DNA from: JBOGGN01 sp050744165
GTDB taxonomy: Bacteria > Actinomycetota > Acidimicrobiia > Acidimicrobiales > Palsa-688
Assembly: GCA_050744165.1 (NCBI GenBank)
Contig: JBOGGN010000132.1
Location: 1-31,422, forward strand
DNA: 31,422 bases
Direction: 5' to 3'
Below, in pieces: positions 1 through 7,206 of the stretch. The position numbers and the translations under genes are program-made. The notes below the pieces were generated by a model, which made no database searches, was not told where the DNA came from, and saw only the letters and a program-made list of their open reading frames with translations. Position 1 is the first letter of the stretch. Every line of letters begins with the position of its first letter.

Positions 1-110
1 TTGCTCTGGGCGTTCTTGGCCTGGCGCTGTTCGGCGCTGGCGTTGGCACCTTCGCCCGGCAGGCTCGCCGGCGTGAGGTTCCTGCCGCCGAGCACGTGCG
101 TCGCGGCTAG
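1..110 (+). CDS. C-terminal end of a membrane-anchored protein (partial)
   Basis: Reading from base 3, an open frame runs off the left edge and stops at TAG 108-110. The visible 35 residues are a Gly/Ala/Leu/Val-rich hydrophobic stretch (ALGVLGLALFGAGVGTF) followed by a basic cluster (ARQARRR) and a short polar tail. This is what a C-terminal transmembrane anchor with a positively charged cytoplasmic end looks like, as in many actinobacterial secreted or extracytoplasmic proteins. No catalytic part is visible, so the function cannot be named. The tandem hairpin just downstream is a plausible transcription end for it. Confidence 0.55.
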   Translation, partial: ALGVLGLALFGAGVGTFARQARRREVPAAEHVRRG

Positions 111-136
111 TTCCACCAATCGCATAACCAGTAAGC

Positions 137-217
137 CGGTGCCCGGGTCTTCGGATCCGGGCACCAGCGCGTTCAGGTTTGCGGTGCCCGGGTCTTCGGA
201 TCCGGGCACCAGCGCGT
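137..217. repeat. Tandem 45-bp repeat, each copy a long UUCG-capped hairpin (likely bidirectional terminator)
   Basis: Two identical 36-bp blocks (137-172 and 182-217) are repeated with a 45-bp period. Each contains GGTGCCCGG and its exact inverse CCGGGCACC (138-146/157-165 and 183-191/202-210). Three further pairs (one a G-T wobble) close the stem on a TTCG tetraloop in the C(UUCG)G context, giving a 12-bp stem. The pair sits between the convergent ends of the partial plus-strand gene and the minus-strand gene that ends at 253, so a terminator role in both directions is likely. There is no long T run. Confidence 0.7.
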
Positions 218-252
218 TTACAGAAGTGCGCTAATGGCTTGCCCAGGCGCGG

Positions 253-1002
253 TCACAGGAGTGCGAGCAGCTGCTGGTACCCGATCGGGCGCGCATCGCC
301 AGTGCGGCCCAGCTGGCGGTTGAGGCGGCGTTGGGCATCGTTGGCGTGCCCCACCATGGCTTCGGTCATCTGCCCGAAGGTCCCCGTTGTGCCGGGGACG
401 CGGAGATTGAAAAGGTCCTCGGCCGAGTTCCCGGCGCTCCGCAAGAGGCGGGCCTGCACTGACGCATAGGTGCTGAGCGCTTGATTCAGTTCGTCTTGCA
501 CCCGCACCAGGTCCCACAACAGTTCGAAGGCGACCAGGGAACTCAACGCGCTGGCCGAGGCATCGCCACCCTCGCCACCCAGAATGACTCCAATGGTGCG
601 CTCGATCAACCGGGTCGGGGCGGCGCAGACCCGAGGTGGCTCCGGGCGTACCAGGTTTCCATGGCGATCGGCATAGGCCACGACCGAGGCTGCATCGATG
701 CGGCGTCCCCGTGCCCCATCGTTGAGCAACGCGATCGATACCGAGAACAGGCCCCGGCTGGCTTTGAAGATGGACGCCACGACCGTCGGTAAGCCCCCGT
801 GAGCGGGAAGGGGGGCATTGGCGCGGCGAAGCAGCAGCATCGGGAGCGTGATCCCGAGATAGCTGACCTCATAGAGGAGCTGCGGCGTCATGGGCTGGGG
901 CGCCGCGCCCTCTCGGGCCAGGTCCTCCGCAGCAAGCCATGCAAAGCCATCGAGCACGCCGGCGACATCCCCCCGCAACGCCTCGTACGCCGAGGTGTTC
1001 AT
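253..1002 (-). CDS. Hypothetical protein, 249 aa
   Basis: I do not recognise this protein. The frame is open further upstream (to 1254), but the ATG at 1002 is preceded by GGGAGGTG four bases away, which decides the start. The protein begins MNTSAYEALRGDVAGVLDGFAWLAAEDLAREG and is soluble and mostly helical by composition. It has a central stretch with small hydrophobic helices and a C-terminal half rich in Gln, Arg and Asp. No signal peptide, membrane helix or metal motif is visible. It is divergent from the GAF-like gene at 1287 and shares the 1003-1286 intergenic region with it. It ends just before the tandem hairpin. A link with the hydrogenase genes is only positional. Confidence 0.6.
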   Translation of the reverse strand: MNTSAYEALRGDVAGVLDGFAWLAAEDLAREGAAPQPMTPQLLYEVSYLGITLPMLLLRRANAPLPAHGGLPTVVASIFKASRGLFSVSIALLNDGARGRRIDAASVVAYADRHGNLVRPEPPRVCAAPTRLIERTIGVILGGEGGDASASALSSLVAFELLWDLVRVQDELNQALSTYASVQARLLRSAGNSAEDLFNLRVPGTTGTFGQMTEAMVGHANDAQRRLNRQLGRTGDARPIGYQQLLALL

Positions 1003-1286
1003 CGCACCTCCCAACCGCGACGGCGTGTCCTCGTATGGGCAAGGGACCGATCGCATGGCGATGCCCCGCCGCCGGGCCCGTTGCTGGCCCCTCTCGGGAG
1101 CCGAGTCCTCAAGGAGGAGGCGCCCGTTGGTGTCAGTCTCGTCACCCATCGTGAGCAGCGCAGTCAGGGGCAACGCCGGGGCGGCCATGGCCACATCCTT
1201 GCGCAGGCTGGCGGCGTCCCTGCTTGTTTCCCCGCACCTCCGGCCTATGCTCATAGCGGTCCTGTCGAAAGGTTGAGGGAGCGACG
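1003..1286. promoter_or_regulatory. Divergent intergenic region with a promoter-like sequence at 1224-1251
   Basis: This 284-bp stretch separates the starts of two divergent genes. On the plus strand TTGTTT (1224-1229) is followed after 16 bases by TATGCT (1246-1251). These are reasonable -35 and -10 elements placed 36 bases before the start at 1287. I see no matching strong promoter for the minus-strand gene. The minus frame stays open here, so a longer N-terminus for that gene cannot be fully excluded. Confidence 0.4.
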
Positions 1287-2945
1287 ATGAAGTTCTCCGG
1301 ACTCGGTAGGGGAGACTCGGAGCCCAACGCGGACGATATCGAGCAAGAGGCAGCCGACGAGTTGCGTCGGGCTATCGGAGGTGCCGGTCAGGCCCGAGGC
1401 AACATCCCGAGCTACCGGGCGGCAAGGGAGATGGCTGCCGATGCTGCCGAGACTGGCGGGCCCTACGACGACTCCGACGAGTACGACGAATACGACGAGT
1501 ACCAGCCGGCGAGGCGCCCATCAGCCGACGACGAGCGCCGCATGGCCACGGACTTGGCAATGCAGCAGCTGGCGGATCGGCCGCAGGGGCGGATCCGAGC
1601 CGGCGCTACCCCGAGGCAGATGCCGTCCGGCGATGCCGAGGACATGCGCAACCGGGCCCTGGCCGCCGCCCTCGATCGGCAACGGGGCTGGCAGCAGAAG
1701 GGCGCGGCGGGTGATTCCTCACCTCAGAAGCCGAAGTCGTTGGATGTCCACGGCGCCCAGTCCCGGGTGCAACGCGTGTCCGGCGCCAACATCACGCCCT
1801 CAATCAGCGCCAAGCCGACGTTGGGCGGTTACCATGCGCCACCTCCTGAGGCCGTTCCTCTCCACCAGCCGATTGCTGAGGCCCTTGCCGGTGCGACTAC
1901 CGGCGGACCTGCGGGTGGCTCTCGGTCCGGAGGTGGCGGGCGGCCCGATGGCGCAGGCCGCCGTCCAGCACCATTGCGCGCGGCCGCGATCCAGCGCAGA
2001 GATCCTCGGCCTGCAGCTGCCCCGACCTCGGTGACGGAGATGGACGACCTCGAGGAGGTGATCGCTCGAGCCGACGAGGGCCAGGCGCTCCCGGCCGTGA
2101 CCCGGTGGTTGTCGGAAGAGCTCGACTCCAGTGTGGCGCTGGTTCTTGTGGTAGATGGCACGCTCGACGATTTCATTGCGTGGCCGACCGACTCCGTCAT
2201 CGCCGGAGAGTTGATGCAGGCGGTGGAGCATCCCCTCGACCGCGCATCGACGATCACGGCCGCCATGACCCAAGGGCGCCCATTGTCCAACCGCGACGGT
2301 GTGCTGGTCATGCCCGACGGTGCCGAGGCTGAAGGCTGTGAGTGGGTGGTTGTTCCCGTCGTCATCGATTCGGAGCCGATCGGTACGTTGTTCGTGACGC
2401 GGGGCGAGGGTGATAAGTACTCCCCCGCCGGCGTGAAATTCCTCATGAGCGTGGCCGCCCGAGTTGCTGAGGTCCTAGCGGACGAACCCGGGGAGGAAGA
2501 GGAGACGGTGCCGTCGAGGGAAGCGAAGCGTCCGATCGCCGCCGAGCGTTCTCTTACCGCCGAGGCGAAGGGTGCGGACGTCCCCTCGGGAGCCGTCAAG
2601 GAGGCCCAGACCGTCGAGGAGGCCCAGATCGTCGAGGAGACAGGCGAGGGCTTAGTGTTCAGCAACGAACCGGCTGAAGAAGGCCGGGCTGAAGAGGGTC
2701 GGGCCGGGGTGGCGCCGTCCACGACCGCTGATGGTGACCAGCGAGCCGTGGGAACGATTCCCGACGCCACCCGTGACTGGCTGATCGCCCTGCGAGTGGT
2801 GCTCGAGGGCTTCGGATCGGCGCCGTCGGTGTCGATGCCGAAGTACCGCGACATCGTTGGTGGGGCCAACGGTCTTCGGGACCAGATCGTTGAACTTCTG
2901 ACCTTGACCGGGCCGGGGGGTCCCGGGCGCGGCGCAGAGACCTAG
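1287..2945 (+). CDS. GAF-like domain protein with long disordered N-terminus, 552 aa
   Basis: The first ~240 residues are low-complexity: acidic/Tyr repeats (DDSDEYDEYDEYQ), then Pro/Gly/Arg-rich sequence. Residues ~250-405 resemble a GAF/PAS-type sensor fold, with repeated beta strands (SVALVLVVDGTLDDFIAW, WVVVPVVIDSEPIGTLFVTRG) and a closing helix (PAGVKFLMSVAARVAEVLA). After that comes a Glu-rich repetitive linker (EEAQTVEEAQIVEE, EEGRAEEGRAG). A conserved-looking helical C-terminus of ~60 residues follows (RDWLIALRVVLEGFG). The start is ATG with GAGGGAG seven bases upstream. The GAF assignment rests on the strand pattern, not on a ligand motif. The alpha/beta hydrolase follows 17 bp downstream, so the two are probably co-transcribed. 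Confidence 0.6.
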   Translation: MKFSGLGRGDSEPNADDIEQEAADELRRAIGGAGQARGNIPSYRAAREMAADAAETGGPYDDSDEYDEYDEYQPARRPSADDERRMATDLAMQQLADRPQGRIRAGATPRQMPSGDAEDMRNRALAAALDRQRGWQQKGAAGDSSPQKPKSLDVHGAQSRVQRVSGANITPSISAKPTLGGYHAPPPEAVPLHQPIAEALAGATTGGPAGGSRSGGGGRPDGAGRRPAPLRAAAIQRRDPRPAAAPTSVTEMDDLEEVIARADEGQALPAVTRWLSEELDSSVALVLVVDGTLDDFIAWPTDSVIAGELMQAVEHPLDRASTITAAMTQGRPLSNRDGVLVMPDGAEAEGCEWVVVPVVIDSEPIGTLFVTRGEGDKYSPAGVKFLMSVAARVAEVLADEPGEEEETVPSREAKRPIAAERSLTAEAKGADVPSGAVKEAQTVEEAQIVEETGEGLVFSNEPAEEGRAEEGRAGVAPSTTADGDQRAVGTIPDATRDWLIALRVVLEGFGSAPSVSMPKYRDIVGGANGLRDQIVELLTLTGPGGPGRGAET

Positions 2946-2962
2946 GGAGACCGGTCAGCGCC

Positions 2963-3700
2963 GTGACCCGGCCGACCTTTGTCTGGGCCCATGACCTGCT
3001 CAGTTGCGTCGAGCATGAGGACACGATCCGGTGGTTCAACTGGGAGCGCCCAGCGGATCTATCGCAGCTGGTGCGCTACGACGCTCGGGGGCACGGGCGC
3101 GGCATGGTGCAATATGTCGACCGCGCGTACCGGTGGTCGGCGATGGTCGACGACATGCTCCGGTTGGCGGACGGCCCCTTTGTTGCCGGTGGCATCGGTA
3201 TGGGGGCCGCCACGGCCCTTCATGCCGCCATCACAGCACCCCGGCGGCTCGCCGGGTTGGTGCTGGTGGCGCCACCTGCGGCATGGACCTGCCGTGACGA
3301 TCGGGCCGCGGTCTACCAGGCTCTGGCCTCCGACGCTGACGTCCGAGGCGCCACTGCAGTATCCGAGGCCTGGCCGGTCTCCGGCCAGCCCTCCTTCTTG
3401 CGGGAGTCCTTCGACGGACCCGCGGAACTACTGACCCGACACCTGTTCGGCATGGACCCACGGGCTATTCCCTGCATCTTGCGGGGCGCCGCCCTCTCGG
3501 ACCTGGCCAGCCAAGATCTGGTGCACAACGTGATCGTCCCTACGTTGATCCTTGGCTGGAGTGGTGACCCGGGCCATCCCCTAGCGGTGGCCGAGCAACT
3601 GTCGTGCTTGATGATCCAGAACGTGATGCACGTCGCCCATGATCTCAACGACATGCACAAATGGCCCGACTTTGTGGGCGACTTCCTCACGTCTATCTAG
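2963..3700 (+). CDS. Alpha/beta hydrolase-fold protein with missing serine nucleophile, 245 aa
   Basis: The protein follows the alpha/beta hydrolase plan: RYDARGHGRG (residues 38-47) is the usual RYDxRGHGxS strand-loop, and LAGLVLVAPPAAW follows the nucleophile helix. A late Asp sits in GWSGDPGHP, and a late His in AHDLNDMHKWPDF. At the nucleophile elbow, however, the sequence is G77-I-G79-M-G81-AATAL, whereas relatives carry GASMGAATAL. The catalytic Ser is therefore replaced by Gly. It is either inactive, a binding protein, or uses other chemistry. The start is GTG 2963, with GGGAG about 13 bases upstream and 17 bp after the GAF-like gene. It ends convergently with hypC. Confidence 0.75.
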   Translation: MTRPTFVWAHDLLSCVEHEDTIRWFNWERPADLSQLVRYDARGHGRGMVQYVDRAYRWSAMVDDMLRLADGPFVAGGIGMGAATALHAAITAPRRLAGLVLVAPPAAWTCRDDRAAVYQALASDADVRGATAVSEAWPVSGQPSFLRESFDGPAELLTRHLFGMDPRAIPCILRGAALSDLASQDLVHNVIVPTLILGWSGDPGHPLAVAEQLSCLMIQNVMHVAHDLNDMHKWPDFVGDFLTSI

Positions 3701-3755
3701 CGCAGCGTCGAGCAGCCCGCCAGAACATCACGACGAGCTGGACCCGAAGTCCCGA

Positions 3756-3791
3756 CCGCCGAACTAGGAGAACGGCGGCCGCCGAACTAGG
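3756..3791. terminator. Hairpin and 13-bp direct repeat between convergent genes
   Basis: CCGCCG (3756-3761) pairs with CGGCGG (3773-3778) around an 11-base loop. The 13-bp word CCGCCGAACTAGG occurs at 3756-3768 and again at 3779-3791. The second copy overlaps the TAG stop of hypC. The hairpin lies between the hydrolase (plus) and hypC (minus) and is a plausible shared terminator, though it lacks a T tract. The repeat may just be a local duplication. Confidence 0.4.
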
Positions 3792-4068
3792 TAGGACTTG
3801 ACTCTCGAAGTTGGGCCATTTCGTCGTCGAAAGCGGCGCCGAGTTCCCTGACCAAACGCAGGGTCCGATCGGCTTCGTCGTCGTCCATCTTGCTCATAGC
3901 AAAGCCAACGTGGACGAGGACCCAGTCGCCGAGCTCCAGTCCGCCGTAGTCCTCGTCGAGCAGCAGCCCGACGTGGACGCTGCGGCGTACGCCCGCTACG
4001 TCGACCGTCGCTTGGTGTTGGGTCACGTTTGATAGGTCAACAATCTGGCCCGGAATGCCTAGGCACAT
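3787..4068 (-). CDS. hypC: Hydrogenase maturation chaperone HypC, 93 aa
   Basis: The protein starts MCLGIPGQIV, the invariant HypC/HupF/HybG N-terminus whose Cys2 carries the Fe(CN)2CO unit and contacts the hydrogenase large subunit. The rest (VDVAGVRRSVHVGLLLDE, LGDWVLVHVGFAMSKMDDDEA) matches the small OB-like barrel and C-terminal helix of the family, at its usual length. The start is ATG with GGAGG nine bases upstream. It is the only recognisable hyp gene here; hypABDEF must lie elsewhere. Its own promoter region contains one of the three palindromic operators and is separated from the upstream cooC-like gene by a hairpin. It can therefore be expressed independently. It most likely serves the hydrogenase encoded at 5875-9090. 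Confidence 0.95.
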   Translation of the reverse strand: MCLGIPGQIVDLSNVTQHQATVDVAGVRRSVHVGLLLDEDYGGLELGDWVLVHVGFAMSKMDDDEADRTLRLVRELGAAFDDEMAQLRESSPT

Positions 4069-4089
4069 CGCGGTTCACCTCCGATGCAG

Positions 4090-4108
4090 TAAGTGCAGGC
4101 TACATTTA
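4090..4108. promoter_or_regulatory. Operator-like palindrome (8-3-8) upstream of hypC
   Basis: TAAGTGCA, three bases (GGC), then TACATTTA form an imperfect inverted repeat (6 of 8 positions pair). It has the same layout as the sites at 5833 and 20633. It lies 21 bp upstream of the hypC start, where a -10 region would be expected (TAGCCT on the minus strand). A repressor bound here would block hypC transcription. Confidence 0.6.
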
Positions 4109-4110
4109 GT

Positions 4111-4128
4111 CGTGGCCTAACGGCCACG
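4111..4128. terminator. Perfect hairpin after the cooC-like gene
   Basis: CGTGGCC (4111-4117) and GGCCACG (4122-4128) form a perfect 7-bp stem with a 4-base loop, 9 bp beyond the stop of the minus-strand cooC-like gene. It is probably a terminator or attenuator separating that gene from hypC. There is no clear U tract. Confidence 0.5.
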
Positions 4129-4137
4129 TTGCCGCAT

Positions 4138-4920
4138 TCAAACTTTTGCGGGGACGGCCTCGCTCAGAAGTCGATCGGCCAGCGATCCGATGGCGTCGAC
4201 CAGCGGATCGCTCGGGGCGAAGTCGATCAGCGGGGTCCCCGCCTTGTCGCCGTCGAGGGCGGCTTCACTCCAGGGGAGCAGGGCAACCAACCGCAGTTGG
4301 TGGCGATCGCAGAACTCGGTGATCGCTTCCGCGTCTCCCTCCCGGCGCAGCTTGTTGGCGACCACGCCAACGAGCGGGATGGGGAGTTCGGCCGCGAGCT
4401 CGGCCATCCGGCGGGCAGTCTCGAAGGAGCGGAAGTACGGCTCCACCACCAGCAACAAAGCGTCGACATGGCGGGTCGTGCCGCGGCTCAAGTGCTCGGG
4501 TGAGGCCTCCAGGTCGACGATGGTCACGGTCTGTTCCTCGTTGCCGGCATCTGCCAGCAGGGCGCTGACGGTGGCATGGGCCGAGCACAGGCAACCCTCG
4601 TCGGCGTGTTCCGGCATCGCCATCAAGGCCACGGTCACTCCGTCGGGCACCACGAGTCCGTACCTGGACATGACGTCACTCACTGGATCGACCAGGCCAC
4701 GGCTGCCGAACCTGCGGGACACCAACGAGGTGGGCAGTGGCGCCAGCCCGGCGGCCTCCTCACGGGTGGCGCCGAGCGCCACGGCAATGTTTGGGTTGCT
4801 GTCGCCGTCAACCACCAACACCCGGTAACCCTGGCGTGCCAGCGTTCGCGACAGGGTGGCCGAAAGCGTCGTCTTCCCGGCGCCTCCCTTGCCGGCGACT
4901 GCTATCCGCAGCCCGCTCAC
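4138..4920 (-). CDS. CooC-type nickel-insertion ATPase with intact CxC motif, 260 aa
   Basis: This is a MinD/ParA-like P-loop ATPase. It has the deviant Walker A GKGGAGKTT (residues 10-18), VVDGDSNPN (37-44) with the switch Asp, and TIVDLEASPEHLSRG as the second switch. Cys110-Leu-Cys112 sits in EGCLCSAHATV. CooC of carbon monoxide dehydrogenase uses such a CxC pair at its dimer interface to bind Ni(II) and load the enzyme. The GTG start overlaps the PadR stop by four bases (GTGA), so the two are translationally coupled. Next to a [NiFe] hydrogenase and hypC, a role in nickel delivery to the large subunit is likely. This copy is the reference against which the TGA-containing relatives at 16411 and 18374 can be read: its G-C-L-C-S-A-H matches their TGA positions. 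Confidence 0.88.
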   Translation of the reverse strand: MSGLRIAVAGKGGAGKTTLSATLSRTLARQGYRVLVVDGDSNPNIAVALGATREEAAGLAPLPTSLVSRRFGSRGLVDPVSDVMSRYGLVVPDGVTVALMAMPEHADEGCLCSAHATVSALLADAGNEEQTVTIVDLEASPEHLSRGTTRHVDALLLVVEPYFRSFETARRMAELAAELPIPLVGVVANKLRREGDAEAITEFCDRHQLRLVALLPWSEAALDGDKAGTPLIDFAPSDPLVDAIGSLADRLLSEAVPAKV

Positions 4921-5375
4921 AGCGCCGACACAACGCCGGAGCGGTCGACGGCGCTATCGTAACGGGCTAGGTACAGGCTCAGGTAGCGGTGGCTCTCGCG
5001 GAGCGCCCCCGCCCAGGCGTGCAGCCACTCGACACCTTCGTCAGTCAGGCGGTAGGTACGCCTCGCCGGGCCGGCGGACGAGTGCTCCCACCAGGACTGG
5101 ACCAGTCCGTCTTGCTCCATGACCCGCAGCGCGCGGTACAAGCCGCCGGGGTCCACGTTGGCCAAGCCGACCTGTGAGATCTGCTCGTGCAGGTCGTAGC
5201 CGTGGGCCGGCTGCTCACCGATGAGCAACAGCAAGCAGGCCCGTAGGTAGTTACGTGGTAGCCCGCCTTGGGGCTCCTCTGCCAAGCGCTTGTCCCTCAC
5301 TGGGTCTCCCGTGTCTCGAACCGGCCGCCGGGCAAGCGTACCCGCCGGCTGGCGCAACGCCCTCTCAGTGGTCAT
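4917..5375 (-). CDS. PadR-family transcriptional regulator, 152 aa
   Basis: The core matches a PadR winged helix: PRNYLRACLLLLIGEQPAHGYDLHEQI, then DPGGLYRALRVMEQDGLVQSWWE, then RRTYRLTDEGVEWL and a C-terminal dimerisation helix. The frame is open to 5417, but that would overlap the His-rich gene by 53 bp and add only a poly-Thr artefact of the His/Asp codons. The ATG at 5375 overlaps that gene's stop by 11 bp and is preferred. No ribosome site is visible, so coupling to upstream translation is likely. Lying between a metal-binding protein and the CooC-type ATPase, it is the best candidate to bind the palindromes at 5833 and 4090. Its effector is unknown; metal is a guess. Confidence 0.85.
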   Translation of the reverse strand: MTTERALRQPAGTLARRPVRDTGDPVRDKRLAEEPQGGLPRNYLRACLLLLIGEQPAHGYDLHEQISQVGLANVDPGGLYRALRVMEQDGLVQSWWEHSSAGPARRTYRLTDEGVEWLHAWAGALRESHRYLSLYLARYDSAVDRSGVVSAL

Positions 5376-5781
5376 GGTGGTCGTGGTCGTGGTCATGGCC
5401 CACGCCGGCGCGCTCATGGGCGCAGGCGTCGGCTTCCTCGGGCGAGCTGTGGCACCAGCAGTCGGCGCTGCACTCGCCGTGGGCCGACTTGGTCATCTCG
5501 GCGAAGGACGAGACGAACTCCAGGGCGCCTTCGCGGGCCCCGAGCTCCGACAGCAGGTAGCAACCACCCACCTCGTCGAGGTAGCCCTCCTCGACCAACT
5601 TGTCGAGGTACCGCACGCCGACCGACGCGTCGACGCCGAGGAACCGCTCCAACAAGGTGGCGTCGACCAGGTCGCCGAACCCTTCGCCTCGCAACCAGTA
5701 CATGACCTGTAGAATTTCGCTCCGCCAGTAGAGCGCCCGAAGGGCCTCTGACTTGGGCTGGTGCATCGTCAAATCATCCAT
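5365..5781 (-). CDS. Winged-helix-like protein with Cys/His-rich metal-binding tail, 138 aa
   Basis: Residues ~1-95 look like a small helical or winged-helix domain (ALRALYWRSEILQVMYWLRGEGF, TLLERFLGVDASVGVRYLDKLVEEGYLDEVGGCYLLSELG). The tail holds Cys in ECSADCWCHS and ACAH, and ends in a run of alternating His and Asp (HDHDHDHHDH). Such tails bind or store nickel or zinc in HypB, SlyD and UreE proteins, but this domain is not one of those families. The start is ATG with AAGGA nine bases upstream. It is the first gene of the minus-strand operon and diverges from hhyS across the palindrome at 5833. A nickel-handling or metal-sensing accessory to the hydrogenase is the natural guess. Confidence 0.8.
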   Translation of the reverse strand: MDDLTMHQPKSEALRALYWRSEILQVMYWLRGEGFGDLVDATLLERFLGVDASVGVRYLDKLVEEGYLDEVGGCYLLSELGAREGALEFVSSFAEMTKSAHGECSADCWCHSSPEEADACAHERAGVGHDHDHDHHDH

Positions 5782-5832
5782 GGGAAGTCCTTACCTCGTA
5801 TGAAGGATTGCGGCTAGCGGGACTGCGCCAGA

Positions 5833-5851
5833 TAGGTGTATGGTACACCTA
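5833..5851. promoter_or_regulatory. Perfect palindromic operator in the hydrogenase promoter
   Basis: TAGGTGTA, three bases (TGG), then TACACCTA is a perfect inverted repeat. It lies 23 bp upstream of the hhyS start in the 93-bp region between the divergent hydrogenase and His-rich operons. A TTGCGG at 5808-5813 sits about 17 bases before the left arm, so the palindrome would cover the -10 region and transcription start of hhyS. The 8-3-8 layout recurs at 4090 and 20633. Confidence 0.75.
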
Positions 5852-5874
5852 GCGGACATTCCAGGAGGAGTGAG

Positions 5875-7155
<1,281 letters not shown>

Positions 7156-7206
7156 GCCCCGAACACCACTGACGGCACTACTACACAGACAGCGAGGAAT
7201 TTTCCC

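Noticed and set aside
137..217. CRISPR array (two 36-bp repeats)
   Set aside because: Only two copies, separated by 9 bp, and each is a palindromic hairpin; no cas genes are near.
1003..1254. 84-residue N-terminal extension of the minus-strand hypothetical gene
   Set aside because: The Arg-rich extension has no ribosome site at its ATG, while ATG 1002 follows GGGAGGTG.
5376..5417. Longer PadR1 N-terminus with a poly-Thr stretch
   Set aside because: It is the out-of-frame reading of the His/Asp repeat of the upstream gene.
5836..5874. Upstream ATG for hhyS adding 13 residues
   Set aside because: It lies in the operator palindrome and lacks a ribosome site, whereas ATG 5875 has AGGAGGAG.
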